From: Yersinia aldovae ATCC 35236
GTDB taxonomy: Bacteria; Pseudomonadota; Gammaproteobacteria; Enterobacterales; Enterobacteriaceae
Direction: 5' to 3'
Assembly (NCBI RefSeq): GCF_000173735.1
Contig: NZ_ACCB01000016.1
Span: 1-64,000 of the forward strand
Length of the DNA stretch: 64,000 nt
The stretch's first letter is position 1; each line of letters opens with the position of its first letter. Shown here one piece after another: positions 28,260 to 40,088 of the stretch. Made by a program: the position numbers and the translations under genes. Under the pieces are notes generated by a model that had not been told where the DNA came from, did not search any database, and worked only from the letters and a program-made list of their open reading frames with translations.

Positions 28260-30601
28260 ATGTTAATGGGTAAAACCGCTTCTCCCGCTATCGCCGCAAC
28301 GTTTGGTGGCTGGCGCTCATTGTTGTCCTGTTCCCGGCTCTATTGTGGCTGGCGGATAAGCGCTGGCCGCTGCCGCTGACAGAGGCTCAGGTCGCGCGGG
28401 TGGTGACCGCCGAAGATGGCACCCCGCTATGGCGCTTTGCCGATGCTGACGGGGTTTGGCGCTATCCAGTGACACTCGATCAAGTTTCACCTTATTACCT
28501 GCAAGCGCTGCTTACCTTTGAAGATCGCTGGTTCTACTCTCATCCCGGCGTGAATCCATTGGCACTGGCCCGCGCTGCCTGGCAGGATCTGCGGGCCGGT
28601 AAGATTCTGTCCGGTGGCAGCACGCTCTCGATGCAAGTTGCCCGCTTAATCGACCCACATCCCCGCACGTTAGCGGGTAAATTGCGCCAAGTATGGCGAA
28701 CGGTTCAACTGGAATGGCACTTTTCTAAAGATCAAATTCTCGAAATCTATCTTAACCGCGCCCCTTTTGGTGGCACGTTGCAAGGCATTGGTGCGGCCAG
28801 TTGGACATATCTGGGCAAGCCGCCCTCACAATTAACGCCGGCAGAAGCCGCATTATTGGCTGCCTTGCCCCAGGCTCCGAGCCGTTTGCGCCCGGATCGT
28901 TATCCACTGCGAGCTAAAGCTGCGCGCGATAAAGTGTTAAGCCGGCTGGCGGATTATCAGGTGTGGCCGGTTGAACAGGTGGCTGATATCAAACAAGAAG
29001 ATATCTGGCTGGCTCCGCGTCAGGTGCCGCAATTAGCTCCCTTATTGGCACGCCGCTTAACCCGTGGCAACCAACGCGAAGTGATTCAGACTACGCTGGA
29101 CGCCGGTTTACAGCGTCAATTGGAAGATATGGCTGTGGGTTGGCGGCATCAATTACCAGAGAAAACATCGCTAGGCTTGCTGGTGGTGGACCATACCACC
29201 ATGAATGTGCGTGCTTATCTTGGTTCGGTGGATTTTCAGGATAACAGCCGTTTCGGTCATGTGGATATGGTCAGTGCATGGCGATCACCTGGCTCGACGT
29301 TAAAGCCTTTTCTTTATGCAATGGCACTGGATGACGGCCTGATCCATGCCGAATCACTGTTACAGGATGTCCCGCGTCGTTTTGGTGATTACCGGCCCGG
29401 TAATTTCGATACCGGATTTCATGGGCCGGTTAGTGCCAGCGAGGCATTGGTGCGTTCGCTGAATCTCCCTGCGGTACAACTGCTGGAAGTGTATGGGCCG
29501 AAGCGTTTTACCGCCAATTTGCGTAATGGCGGTTTACACTTACGTTTTCCACCTCACAGCGAACCCAGCCTTGCGGTGATTCTGGGCGGCACCGGTTCAC
29601 GATTAGATCAATTGGTTGCAGCTTATAGTGCTTTTGCTCGGGGTGGAATGGCTGCCACTTTACGTTTTGAGCCACAGCAAAACATACAGGAACGGCGGCT
29701 TTTTTCTCCCGGCGCGGCATGGATAACCCGCCGTATTCTTGCCGGTGAAGCCAGACCTTTACCGGATGATAACCTACCGGCAGTCGTGCCGTTGGCATGG
29801 AAAACCGGCACCAGCTATGGCTATCGTGATGCGTGGGCTATTGGCATTAACGCCCATTATACCATTGGTGTCTGGGTCGGGCGGCCAGATGGTACACCGG
29901 TTGCCGGGCAGTTCGGTTACGCCACCGCAGTACCAATATTGAATCAGGTTAATAATCTGCTGATGGGCGGATTGCAGCACAGTGGTCGTCAACTGCCAAT
30001 CGATCCCAAACCCTCCTCGGTCACTCGGGCCGAAATTTGTTGGCCGGGCGGGCAACCCTTGGCCGCCGGTGATAGCAATTGTCGACAACGGCGACAAAGC
30101 TGGGTGCTCGATGGCACTGTACCACCGACTCTTGCCGCACCAGGGCAGGAGAACATGCAGGGCGGCCAGCTAAGTCTCTGGCTGAATGCGCAGGGGCAGC
30201 GAGTTGCTGCAGATTGCGCTGGCGCGATTGCTACCCCATTAACTTTATGGCCACTGCCGCTCGAACCGTGGTTGCCAGTAAGTGAACGCCGCCTGCAACG
30301 TTTACCCGCAGCTAGCCCTCAATGTGCGCCACAAGGCAGTATTGATGTGGCTCCGTTGCTGATTTTGGGGATACGTGATGGTGCGATACTAAAGCGCTTG
30401 CCGGGACATAATAGCCTCGACCTGCGGTTGGCGGCGCAAGGTGGGCAGGGCCAGCATTGGTGGTTCCTTGATGGGGAACAGGTGGCGGTGACCGAAAATA
30501 ATCAGTCGTGGGTACAAACTTTATCGATACCAGGCCGCCATCAGCTTAATCTATTGGATGAAAGTGGTATGGTGAGCAATTTGTTGTTTCGGGTAGAATA
30601 A
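28260..30601 (+). CDS. pbpC: Penicillin-binding protein 1C, N-terminus frameshifted
   Basis: A bifunctional-type class A PBP. It has a glycosyltransferase domain (EDRWFYSHPGVNP, GGSTLSMQVARL), a transpeptidase domain with SxxK (RSPGSTLKPF), SxN (VRSLNLPAV) and KTG (AWKTGTSYGYRDAW), and a PBP1C C-terminal domain. The catalytic frame is open from a TTG at 28343, but the membrane anchor (NVWWLALIVVLFPALLWLAD) lies just upstream in the same frame, after a TAA. ATGs at 28260/28266 read MGK and then slip out of frame. One more A in the AAAA run at 28272-28275 would give MGKNRFSRYRRN joined to the anchor, matching E. coli PBP1C in length. As read, the product may lack its anchor or not be made. Confidence 0.8.
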
Positions 30602-30763
30602 GCTTATATATAAAATTAATAAATGACAACTTATAACCTTATTTTATATTACATTATTATTAATGTTTTTGTAATAAATTAAATAATATTATTGTTTTTA
30701 TTTATTCGATAGATTATCTCCAGTGTTGATATGGCACATTGCTATTCATAACTGGAGGATAAT

Positions 30764-33174
30764 ATGATTAATCACATTTACTTTGTAATGATATCTTCAG
30801 TTCTCTTAACTTCCCATATTTTTGCCCAATCCCCTAAAGTTTGTTTTTATGCTGATGAAGGTTTCCAAGGGGAGTCTATTTGTGCTACTCAGGGTCAGGC
30901 GGTCAGTGACCTTAAACATGAATGGAATGATAAAATATCATCTATTACCGTCCCTCATGGCATGGTGGTTACGGCATTTAAAGATATAAATTTTTCAGGG
31001 CGGTCTTTAACATTCAAAGAGAATATTGACTTATACTCATCCCGTCGATGGACAAATTTAAATAATGCAATTAGTTCCTTTAAAGTAAGGAGTGCTGCCT
31101 GCTTTTATGAACAGGATAGTTTTATCGGTGATTCTATTTGTATCTCTGGCAATGAACGGATTGACCTATATAGCGAAACTCGCCCGAATAGAAGCCATAT
31201 CATGAATCCTCTTAATGATAGAATAAATTCAATCATTATACCACCAGACACTCAGGCTATTATCTATAGAAATGACAGTTATAGTGGTGATTACTTTGTT
31301 CTGACAGATAATTACACTGCATCAGATTTAGAAAATATAGATATGAATAATGCCATTAGTAGTATTAGAGTCTCTCAGTATGAGCACTTTCTCTGTGACC
31401 AACACTGTGTTATCAAAAACAGCATGATTATTCCTATACAATATGCCTTTGGTAGTCATTGGGCTGATAAAAGAATAGGTTATAAGCAAGTATTGATTAG
31501 CTTTAATATAACAAGCGAAGATGATTACACTATAGATATAGCCGGTGGTGGGTTTTTAAAGTAAAAGGAGGTGAAGTGTTTTTTCTTAATCAAGAAAGTA
31601 ACAATAGCGCCATATTTAAAATAAACAATCAGGTCGGTAGGTTATCCATGTTATCGAGATTCAATGGCGGCTATTTTGAAGTTCAAATTATTGAGTCCAG
31701 TGATGGAGTGTCAGTCAATGTTTATCCGATTTTTAGCTATTTATTTGATGTTGATAATACCAATGTTAGGTTCTTTGTTAATAATGCAAACACGTTTAAA
31801 CCGCTTATAATAAATAAGCTTGTTATGACCGTTGAGAAAAAACAGAATAGAGCCGAACGCGGTGTTGCAGGAGTCGCGGCCTGTTGGTTAGTCCCGCTGC
31901 TTAATATTTATAACTATATTATCCAGGGAAAGTGTAATCAGGCTGACCGTTTTATAACTGATGCCAGTGAGTTTTTCAGCACTAGTAGCGATAAAATATT
32001 GCAAATATCCGGTACGTCGGAACCTCTGCCCAGAATAGAAAATAATGACACCTTTCCTTCTGAAATACTCCTCGTAGATTTTGCGACGGACCCAACAGGC
32101 ACATTGACTCATATTAATTCTAATATGAACGGTAAGTCATTAACGCTAGCGGCAACGGCACTGGCCTGCAACGTCTCGATGAAATATGAGGTACTTCCAC
32201 ATCTGCGCTCTCGCCGTGACCTTATTCCGCCTTGCATCGATTGGACGCTAAATATTCTGACTGATTTTACGCTGTTATTTGGTGATAGTGACAGTACTTG
32301 GAATGCTGAAAACTTTGGCCGCGTTATTGCGCGCATTATCAGTTCTGGAGATACCGGTTATACCGCATCCGATACTATTACAGATGCACGTTTAATTGAG
32401 AATGTTCGAACCTACGTTACCGAAAATATTGATAATGCCGCACTGATAAAAACGGCATTTGATTTTTCACAACTCAGCTATGCGGGTTATTTACGCCATA
32501 ATGATGTGGGATCTGAAACCCAGCCGCCGCAAGTTGTGCAGTCACTACCTCAGGGGCGCTATGAACTGGCGCTACAAAATTTTCATTTTGTCGAGACGGT
32601 ACCCAGAAGACAGCTTAATGGTGAGTGGATTGAACAACCTGAATTGCGTTTTGATGTCGAGGTGATCAGTGGCGCGACAGAAGATACATTGGCTGCTCGG
32701 CAAAATGTTACTCCAGTGATAGAAGAGTGGCGGCAACGGTACCATCAGGCTGCAAGGTCTTTAAAGGTTGTTGAGAAGATAGGAAGCACCAACACTCCAA
32801 ATCTGTATCAGGGCATGGATGCGATTATTTCTGCTGCTGCTATGGTCAGTGATGTGGCGCAAAGTTGGTTAAGAACATCGCGCGATGACTATATCTATGT
32901 GATCGTGCGTTTATCCGGTGAGGTCATCAGCATCGCAATGGCGGTAGATATTAACGATGTTGATGTGGGCATTGCCGGTTCGTTGACCAGCCCTTCCTAT
33001 GTCCTTAACCCTTCAGATAACGGAGTGATTAGAGGGGCCGGTACTGCGGCTATCAGGGTACTCGCCGACTATTTGGCTAAGAAAGGAAAGCGCGCACTGG
33101 TATCGGATGTTATCAGCCAGCCGTCAGCAATTGTAAAAAAGAAAGTGGGCTTTCAGTTTATCGATGAACTTTGA
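30764..33174 (+). pseudogene. Exported beta-gamma-crystallin protein with GNAT-like C-terminus, split by a 1-base frameshift
   Basis: The first frame (30764-31564) has a signal peptide (MINHIYFVMISSVLLTSHIF..AQ) and two beta-gamma-crystallin domains (about 27-107 and 110-206). Each has Ca-binding N/D-N/D-x-x-S/T-S motifs: NDKISS, NNAISS and NNAISS, with a weaker NDRINS. It stops at 31562-31564. The -1 frame continues at once (KVKGGEVFFLNQES) for a further 533 codons. One extra T in the run at 31553-31557 would join them into ~803 residues. The C-terminal ~95 residues look like a GNAT acetyltransferase core (RGAGTA acetyl-CoA loop, then PSAIVKKKVGF). AAGGAGGTGAAGTG after the stop could allow re-initiation at 31576. 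The DNA is AT-rich against its neighbours, suggesting transfer. Confidence 0.7.
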
Positions 33175-33494
33175 TATTAATAACTTTTGAATTGAATTTT
33201 CGGGTATGGGGCACAGAGTATGGCAAACTGATTTTTATGCAAAGTGTGAGTTGTGCATAAAAATGAGGAATAAAGATAAATAATTTTTAATGAAATGTTG
33301 TGATTCCCGTATGCAAGCGCTAGCAGCGCACATATAATCTGCGGCCACTGTACCGGGTCGGCACAATTATAGAGTAAAGGAACCGTTTGCCAGCCAAGTC
33401 TATGTGCTTATTAATATTGCCTCTGTTTTATTAATGACACAGCGCAGTGCAGGTTCCGAGTCCGGTAAATATTAGAAATCCAATCGAGGTTATC
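33175..33494. other. Gene-free gap before ndk with a hairpin
   Basis: 320 bp without a gene. TTTTTATGCA (33232-33241) and TGCATAAAAA (33254-33263) form a perfect 10-bp stem that could end the crystallin transcript. A TATAAT at 33333-33338, after the small palindrome GCGCTAGCAGCGC, may belong to the ndk promoter, but no clear -35 is seen. Confidence 0.45.
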
Positions 33495-33920
33495 ATGGCT
33501 TTAGAACGTACTTTCTCCATTATCAAACCCAATGCTGTTGCCAAAAATAACATTGGCGCTATTTATGCTCGTTTTGAAAGTGCTGGTTTCAAAATCATTG
33601 CGGCAAAGATGTTGAAACTGACTAAAGAACAAGCTGAAGGTTTTTACGCTGAACATAAAGGCCGCCCATTCTTCGATGGTCTGGTTGAATTTATGACTTC
33701 CGGCCCGATCATGGTTCAGGTTCTGGAAGGTGAAAATGCCGTACAGCGCCACCGTGATATCATGGGGGCTACCAACCCGGATAACGCTCTGGCGGGTACT
33801 TTGCGTGCCGATTTCTCTGAAAGTTTCACCGCCAACGCGGTACACGGTTCTGATGCGGTTGAATCAGCCCTGCGTGAAATTGCTTATTTCTTTACCGAGA
33901 GTGAAATTTGTCCGCGCTAA
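33495..33920 (+). CDS. ndk: Nucleoside diphosphate kinase
   Basis: A 141-residue enzyme that balances NTP and dNTP pools through a phosphohistidine. It begins [18 protein letters not shown]. The catalytic histidine is in [12 protein letters not shown] near residue 117. The start at 33495 matches the family; an earlier start 16 codons upstream lacks support. Confidence 0.97.
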   Translation: MALERTFSIIKPNAVAKNNIGAIYARFESAGFKIIAAKMLKLTKEQAEGFYAEHKGRPFFDGLVEFMTSGPIMVQVLEGENAVQRHRDIMGATNPDNALAGTLRADFSESFTANAVHGSDAVESALREIAYFFTESEICPR

Positions 33921-34145
33921 TTGATTGATTCTGTGTATGAGTGGTGGTTATTTAATCAACTGAAATAATAAAGTTGTCAGCGCACCTTTCCAATCATGGA
34001 ATCCATGCTTTAAAATTTGTACAATGCCGCGCCCCGCTGGAGATATCTGCCGGGGCGTTCTATTATTTATTCATCGCCGTTTCGAAAGCCATACTCGGTT
34101 TAAAGCGCAGCGCCGTAAAGTGTAACAACGAGGCCACGACAACTC

Positions 34146-35342
34146 ATGTCCGAACAACTCTTAGCAGCATCAATACCTGTTGATGCTGCATCTCTGTCTG
34201 ACAATGCGGTTCAGACCGCCGCTCCTGCTAGCAGCAAAATTAATCTGCTCGATCTCAATCGCCAACAAATGCGCGAGTTTTTCGCTGAAATGGGCGAGAA
34301 ACCTTTTCGGGCAGATCAGGTCATGAAGTGGATGTATCACTATTGCTTTGATGATTTTGAGCAAATGACCGATATCAATAAAGGGCTGCGTACCAAATTG
34401 CAGCGTGTTGCAGAAATTCGTGCGCCAGAAGTGGCAGAAGAGCAACGCTCGACAGATGGCACCATCAAATGGGCAATTAAGGTTGGCGATCAGCAAGTCG
34501 AAACGGTGTATATCCCAGAAGGTGACCGTGCAACGCTGTGTGTGTCATCTCAGGTAGGCTGTGCACTGGAGTGTAAATTCTGCTCCACGGCACAACAGGG
34601 CTTTAACCGTAACCTGCGGGTATCGGAAATCATCGGTCAGGTATGGCGTGCGGCTAAAATTATTGGCGCAGTAAAAGCCACTGGTATCCGCCCAATCACT
34701 AACGTAGTGATGATGGGGATGGGAGAGCCATTGCTGAACCTGAATAACGTGGTTCCAGCTATGGATATCATGATGGATGATTTTGGTTTCGGCTTATCCA
34801 AACGCCGCGTAACCTTATCGACTTCCGGTGTGGTACCTGCGTTGGATAAGTTGGGTGATATGATTGACGTCGCCTTGGCTATCTCGCTACATGCCCCGAC
34901 CGATGATATTCGTGATGACATTGTGCCAATCAACCGTAAATACAATATTGAAACCTTCCTGGCTGCGGTGCGTCGCTATTTGGCGAAATCTAAAGCTAAT
35001 GGTGGGCGGGTTACGGTTGAATACGTTATGCTGGATCACATCAATGACAGCACCGAGCAAGCCCATCAGTTGGCGGCGTGCTTGAAAGACACGCCGTGCA
35101 AGATAAACTTGATTCCCTGGAACCCGTTCCCAGGCGCACCTTATGGCCGTAGTTCAAACAGCCGGGTGGATCGTTTTTCTAAGGTATTAATGGAGTACGG
35201 TTTTACAACTATTGTGCGTAAAACGCGTGGTGACGATATCGACGCCGCCTGCGGCCAGTTAGCCGGTGAAGTTATCGATCGTACTAAGCGTACCCTGAAA
35301 AAGAAAATGGCAGGTGAACCTATTGCCATTAAAACAGTCTGA
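34146..35342 (+). CDS. rlmN: Dual-specificity RNA methyltransferase RlmN
   Basis: A 398-residue radical SAM enzyme that makes 2-methyladenosine at 23S rRNA A2503 and tRNA A37. The cluster motif CALECKFC (CxxxCxxC) is near residue 139, and a catalytic cysteine lies in [13 protein letters not shown] near the C-terminus. It depends on Fe-S clusters from the isc operon upstream. It is about 14 residues longer than E. coli RlmN at the N-terminus. Confidence 0.96.
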   Translation: MSEQLLAASIPVDAASLSDNAVQTAAPASSKINLLDLNRQQMREFFAEMGEKPFRADQVMKWMYHYCFDDFEQMTDINKGLRTKLQRVAEIRAPEVAEEQRSTDGTIKWAIKVGDQQVETVYIPEGDRATLCVSSQVGCALECKFCSTAQQGFNRNLRVSEIIGQVWRAAKIIGAVKATGIRPITNVVMMGMGEPLLNLNNVVPAMDIMMDDFGFGLSKRRVTLSTSGVVPALDKLGDMIDVALAISLHAPTDDIRDDIVPINRKYNIETFLAAVRRYLAKSKANGGRVTVEYVMLDHINDSTEQAHQLAACLKDTPCKINLIPWNPFPGAPYGRSSNSRVDRFSKVLMEYGFTTIVRKTRGDDIDAACGQLAGEVIDRTKRTLKKKMAGEPIAIKTV

Positions 35343-35418
35343 TTCGTAAGATTCATGCTTGCATATAACTAATTGTTATTTAACTTATAATTTGCAAGGT
35401 GTCTAATACTGAAAAGAT

Positions 35419-35541
35419 TATACCCTAAATAATTTGAGTTACAGGAATGCTGCTGGCAGCGGCCTCGCACATACAAGGTTCAGGGATGGGCTAAGTCGCA
35501 AGAATTGCCAGTACACTTGTGGTTTGAAAGATGACGGGTAT
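35419..35541. repeat. ERIC-like element with an unusual core
   Basis: The left end TACCCTAAATAATTTGAG and right end TTTGAAAGATGACGGGTA are ERIC-type. The centre (GGCAGCGGCCTCGCACATAC) is unlike the usual ERIC core and resembles that of the element at 59232. It lies in the rlmN-pilW gap. Confidence 0.6.
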
Positions 35542-35569
35542 CTTCACACCTAAGGACAATTGAGAAAGC

Positions 35570-36319
35570 ATGAAGCTGACAAGAATGTGGAAAGTGTGCC
35601 TGATAGCGACAGTATTGGCTGGTTGCTCCGGTTCTTCATCGGAAAAAGCCAATCAACCCGCGGCAGGGCAGACGCGTTTACAACTGGGTTTGGAGTATTT
35701 GGCGCAAGGTGATCTTAATGCCGCGCGGCAGAATCTTGAGAAGGCTGTAGCGGCGAATCCACAGGATTATCGCGCTCAATTGGGCATGGCTTTTTACGAA
35801 CAGCGTATTGGCGAAAACAGCGCCGCAGAACAGCGTTATCAGCAGGCGATGAAACTGGCCCCGGGAAATGGCACGGTACTGAATAATTACGGTGCGTTTC
35901 TGTGTAGTTTAGGGCAGTATGTACCGGCCCAACAACAGTTTAGCGCGGCGGCATTGTTACCTGATTACGGTCAGGTAGCGGATAGTCTGGAAAATGCAGG
36001 TTATTGCTTTTTACGGGCTAACCAAAATGAGCAGGCGCGTGTGTTGCTGAGTCGGGCTTTAAAGTATGATCCGGATAAAGATGAGCCGCTGCTTGCAGAA
36101 GCTCAAAGGCATTTTGGAGAAGGGAATCGCGCTCAAGCGCAGTTATTACTGGATGTCTACCAACATACGCTTCCAGCCAGTGCTGAAAGTTTATGGCTAC
36201 AAATTCGTTTCGCCGCGCTAGCAGGCCGTCAAGATAGTGTACAACGCTATGGCAAGCAGCTTGCGCGAAGTTTTCCACAATCCAAACAGTACCAGCACTT
36301 TCTAGCTAATGAATACTGA
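35570..36319 (+). CDS. pilW: PilW/YfgA-neighbour TPR lipoprotein
   Basis: A 249-residue lipoprotein with lipobox VLAGC (lipidated C19) and TPR repeats from about residue 40. It matches the family annotated as type IV pilus biogenesis/stability protein PilW in enterobacteria. No pilus genes are nearby, and its role in this position (rlmN-pilW-rodZ-ispG) is not established. Its end overlaps rodZ by 11 bp. Confidence 0.87.
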   Translation: MKLTRMWKVCLIATVLAGCSGSSSEKANQPAAGQTRLQLGLEYLAQGDLNAARQNLEKAVAANPQDYRAQLGMAFYEQRIGENSAAEQRYQQAMKLAPGNGTVLNNYGAFLCSLGQYVPAQQQFSAAALLPDYGQVADSLENAGYCFLRANQNEQARVLLSRALKYDPDKDEPLLAEAQRHFGEGNRAQAQLLLDVYQHTLPASAESLWLQIRFAALAGRQDSVQRYGKQLARSFPQSKQYQHFLANEY

Positions 36320-37334
36320 AGCCTCCCAAGATCAAACTGTTCCAGAGACGACAGGTGTGCGCCTGCGTCAAGCCCGTGAAGCACTCGGGTTAACTCAGCA
36401 GACGGTTGCAGAACGTCTGTGTCTGAAGGTATCCACAATCCGCGATCTTGAGGAGGATAAAGCGCAAGCTAATCTCGCCTCAACATTCCACCGTGGTTAC
36501 ATTCGTTCTTACGCCAAATTGGTCCATCTTCCTGAAGATGAACTATTACCTATACTGGCAAAACAGGCTCCAGTCAGAGCGGCTAAGGTTGCCCCGATGC
36601 AGAGTTTCTCATTGGGTAAAAAACACAAAAAACGTGATGGCTGGTTGATGACTTTCACCTGGCTTATCGTGTTGGTTGTGCTAGGTCTGACCGGCGCTTG
36701 GTGGTGGCAAAATCATCAGGCACAGCAAGCTGAAATAGCCACGATGGCCGATCAGTCTTCTGCTCAATTGTCGCAAAATGGCGGGCAACCTGTGCCGCTG
36801 TCTGATGACAACAGCGACGCTATCGCACCGGATGCTTCGGCTCCGGCTGCGAATAACAGCCTGTCAGCGCCGACACCAACAACTACTGATACTGCATCTG
36901 CTACCAACAGCACAGTATCTGCGGCTCCAGCGACGAATACCGCTACTGCCGCAACAACAGCACCTCAGGGAGCGACAGTGGCAGCGCCAGCTGTTGTCTC
37001 CCCGAATCAGGCTCCTTTGCCTGATGTCGCGACCACACAATCACCACTGCCTACCGCAGATGCAGGGGTGAATGGTGTTGCGTCGTCTGTGGGTTCATTG
37101 GTTATGAATTTCACAGCTGATTGTTGGTTACAGGTTGTTGATGCAACTGGAAAAACACTGTTTAGTGGTATCCAAAAAGGGGGCGCGACTCTAAATCTGT
37201 CTGGTAAATCCCCTTATAAGCTGACCATCGGAGCACCAGGTGCGTTGACTATTACGTATCAGGGTAATCCAGTAGATTTAACTAAGTTTATTAAGGCTAA
37301 TCGCGTAGCCCGCCTGACTGTCGGTGTAGAGTAG
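36309..37334 (+). CDS. rodZ: Cytoskeletal cell-shape protein RodZ
   Basis: A 341-residue bitopic inner-membrane protein that links MreB filaments to the elongation machinery. It has an N-terminal Cro/C1-type HTH ([19 protein letters not shown], about 17-35), a membrane segment (about 113-134), a long Pro/Ala/Thr-rich low-complexity periplasmic linker (about 160-255) and a C-terminal DUF4115 beta domain. Its start lies within the end of pilW. Confidence 0.94.
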   Translation: MNTEASQDQTVPETTGVRLRQAREALGLTQQTVAERLCLKVSTIRDLEEDKAQANLASTFHRGYIRSYAKLVHLPEDELLPILAKQAPVRAAKVAPMQSFSLGKKHKKRDGWLMTFTWLIVLVVLGLTGAWWWQNHQAQQAEIATMADQSSAQLSQNGGQPVPLSDDNSDAIAPDASAPAANNSLSAPTPTTTDTASATNSTVSAAPATNTATAATTAPQGATVAAPAVVSPNQAPLPDVATTQSPLPTADAGVNGVASSVGSLVMNFTADCWLQVVDATGKTLFSGIQKGGATLNLSGKSPYKLTIGAPGALTITYQGNPVDLTKFIKANRVARLTVGVE

Positions 37335-37393
37335 AATGGTGGTTTTGTTAAACAACCATGTAAAAACTACACGACTGTAAAGGAGAGTGTGTA

Positions 37394-38524
37394 ATGCATA
37401 ATGAATCCCCAATTATTCGGCGTAAATCGACTCGGATCTACGTCGGTAAAGTGCCCGTTGGTGATGGTGCGCCAATTACGGTGCAATCGATGACCAATAC
37501 CAAAACCACGGATGTTGCTGCAACCGTTGCCCAAATCGTGGCATTGCAACGCGTTGGTGTGGATATCGTCAGGGTTTCAGTACCCACGATGGAGGCGGCT
37601 GAGGCATTTAAATTAATTAAGCAGCATCAAGATGTCACAGTACCGTTGGTTGCCGATATTCATTTTGACTATCGTATTGCCCTGAAAGTGGCTGAATACG
37701 GAGTTGATTGTCTGCGAATCAATCCCGGTAACATTGGTAACGAAGCCCGTATTCGGGAAGTGGTTGCCAGTGCGCGTGATCATAATATTCCTATCCGTAT
37801 TGGTATCAATGGTGGATCGCTGGAAAAAGATATTCAGGAGAAGTACGGTGAACCTACACCGGAAGCCCTGCTTGAATCCGCGATGCGTCATGTCGATATT
37901 CTTGATCGCCTCAATTTTGATCAGTTTAAAATCAGTGTTAAAGCCTCCGATGTTTTCCTGGCAGTAAACTCCTACCGTTTATTAGCCAAACAAATCAATA
38001 ATCCTTTGCATTTGGGGATCACCGAAGCGGGTGGCGCGCGCAGTGGTTCAGTTAAATCTGCTATTGGGTTAGGTTTGTTGCTGTCTGAAGGTATTGGCGA
38101 CACGTTACGAATTTCACTGGCCGCTGATCCGGTAGAAGAAGTGAAAGTAGGTTTTGATATTTTGAAATCTTTGCGTATCCGTGCCAGAGGGATTAACTTT
38201 ATCGCTTGCCCAACCTGCTCTCGCCAAGAATTTGATGTTATTGGTACTGTGAATGCTTTAGAGCAGCGGCTAGAAGATCTGATTACACCTATGGATGTTT
38301 CTATCATCGGTTGTGTGGTTAATGGTCCGGGTGAGGCATTGGTGTCAACCATCGGTGTGACCGGTGCCCGTAACCAAAGTGGTTTCTATGAAGATGGCAT
38401 TCGTCAAAAAGAACGCTTTGATAACAAAAATATGATTGACCAGTTAGAAGCTAAAATTCGGGCCAAAGCATCAATGCTTGATGCCAATAACCGAATTGTT
38501 ATCAATCTATTGGATGATAAATAA
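37394..38524 (+). CDS. ispG: 4-hydroxy-3-methylbut-2-enyl diphosphate synthase IspG
   Basis: A 376-residue [4Fe-4S] enzyme of the MEP isoprenoid pathway. Cluster cysteines are in [13 protein letters not shown] (about 270, 273) and [10 protein letters not shown] (about 305). Length and sequence match E. coli. A hairpin terminator follows at 38617-38636. Confidence 0.97.
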   Translation: MHNESPIIRRKSTRIYVGKVPVGDGAPITVQSMTNTKTTDVAATVAQIVALQRVGVDIVRVSVPTMEAAEAFKLIKQHQDVTVPLVADIHFDYRIALKVAEYGVDCLRINPGNIGNEARIREVVASARDHNIPIRIGINGGSLEKDIQEKYGEPTPEALLESAMRHVDILDRLNFDQFKISVKASDVFLAVNSYRLLAKQINNPLHLGITEAGGARSGSVKSAIGLGLLLSEGIGDTLRISLAADPVEEVKVGFDILKSLRIRARGINFIACPTCSRQEFDVIGTVNALEQRLEDLITPMDVSIIGCVVNGPGEALVSTIGVTGARNQSGFYEDGIRQKERFDNKNMIDQLEAKIRAKASMLDANNRIVINLLDDK

Positions 38525-38616
38525 GCTTCACCAGTAATATTGTTATTAATAATATTATAAGTCATGTTGTTATCGGCCCGACTATCGTCGGCAAGCGTGT
38601 TGTCAACCAGAACGGC

Positions 38617-38636
38617 ACAAGCGGGCATGGCCCGCT
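38617..38636 (+). terminator. Hairpin downstream of ispG
   Basis: AAGCGGGC and GCCCGCTT form a perfect stem around a 3-nt loop. Only TAT follows, so it is a weak terminator candidate in the 276-bp ispG-hisS gap. Confidence 0.5.
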
Positions 38637-38800
38637 TTATATTGCGCCAGTAGAGATAACAGATTGTCCCCATTGAATATGTGGGCAGCAAGCCTCTATA
38701 ATCGGTATTATTTTTTGCATTATGCCCAATGCCTTTGATGTTGCGGCGAACATCGCTACAACGTCAAGTTAAGTAGGGTATAAAACTATAGAGAACAGAC

Positions 38801-40075
38801 GTGGCAAAGAACATTCAAGCCATCCGTGGTATGAACGACTACCTGCCAGCCGATACGGCACTATGGCAGCGTATTGAAGGCAGCTTAAAGCAAGTGCTGG
38901 CAGGCTACGGTTACAGCGAAATCCGTATGCCGATTGTAGAGCAGACCCCGTTATTCAAGCGCGCCATCGGAGAAGTCACCGATGTGGTTGAAAAAGAGAT
39001 GTATACCTTTGACGATCGCAACGGCGAAAGTCTGACACTGCGTCCGGAAGGCACCGCAGGGTGCGTACGCGCGGGTATCGAACATGGTCTGCTGTACAAT
39101 CAGGAACAGCGTCTTTGGTACATCGGCCCAATGTTTCGTTATGAGCGCCCACAAAAGGGGCGTTATCGTCAATTCCACCAGTTAGGTGCGGAAGTTTTTG
39201 GTCTACAAGGCCCGGATATTGATGCAGAATTGATTCTTCTGACCGCCCGTTGGTGGCGTGCTTTAGGAATAACCGAGCATGTACAGCTCGAATTGAACTC
39301 CATTGGATCATTGGATGCGCGTGCAGATTACCGTGAAGCGCTAGTGACATTCCTGGAACAACATGTTGATAAGTTGGACGAGGACTGTAAGCGCCGCATG
39401 TACAGCAACCCGTTACGTGTGCTCGATTCCAAAAATCCAGATGTACAGTTGTTGCTTAACGATGCACCTAAGCTATCTGATTACCTGGATGAAGAGTCAA
39501 AACAACATTTTGCGGGCTTGTGTGAACTTTTAGACCAGGCCAGTATCCCATATACCGTAAATGAGCGTTTAGTTCGTGGCTTGGATTATTACAACCGCAC
39601 CGTATTTGAGTGGGTGACCAACAGTTTGGGCGCACAAGGTACAGTCTGTGCCGGTGGGCGTTATGATGGCCTGGTTGAACAACTGGGTGGTCGTGCAACA
39701 CCGGCTGTTGGTTTTGCTATGGGGCTTGAACGTCTGGTTCTGTTGGTGCAGGCCGTCAATCCAGAGTTCAAAGTACCCGCAATAATTGATGTGTATCTCA
39801 TCTCATCGGGTGAGGGGGCGCAAAGTGCTGCAATGCAGCTTGCTGAGCGTGTACGAGATGATTTACCTAACCTAAAGTTAATGACTAACTACGGTGGCGG
39901 TAATTTCAAAAAGCAAATTACTCGTGCTGATAAGTGGGGCGCGCGCGTGGCACTCATACTCGGCGAAAACGAAATCGCAGCAAAGCAAGTGGTCGTAAAA
40001 GATTTGCGGAGTGGTGAACAAGAAACGCTGGCGCAAGCGGATGTTGCTGTGCGTCTGGCTTTGATGTTGGGTTAA
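38801..40075 (+). CDS. hisS: Histidyl-tRNA synthetase
   Basis: A 424-residue class II synthetase that charges tRNA-His. Motif 2 is visible in [16 protein letters not shown] (about 112-127), and the histidine-specific motifs are [15 protein letters not shown] (about 257) and AGGRYDGL (about 285). GTG start. It begins an apparent unit with yfgM and bamB. Confidence 0.96.
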   Translation: MAKNIQAIRGMNDYLPADTALWQRIEGSLKQVLAGYGYSEIRMPIVEQTPLFKRAIGEVTDVVEKEMYTFDDRNGESLTLRPEGTAGCVRAGIEHGLLYNQEQRLWYIGPMFRYERPQKGRYRQFHQLGAEVFGLQGPDIDAELILLTARWWRALGITEHVQLELNSIGSLDARADYREALVTFLEQHVDKLDEDCKRRMYSNPLRVLDSKNPDVQLLLNDAPKLSDYLDEESKQHFAGLCELLDQASIPYTVNERLVRGLDYYNRTVFEWVTNSLGAQGTVCAGGRYDGLVEQLGGRATPAVGFAMGLERLVLLVQAVNPEFKVPAIIDVYLISSGEGAQSAAMQLAERVRDDLPNLKLMTNYGGGNFKKQITRADKWGARVALILGENEIAAKQVVVKDLRSGEQETLAQADVAVRLALMLG

Positions 40076-40088
40076 GGAGAGAGACACC

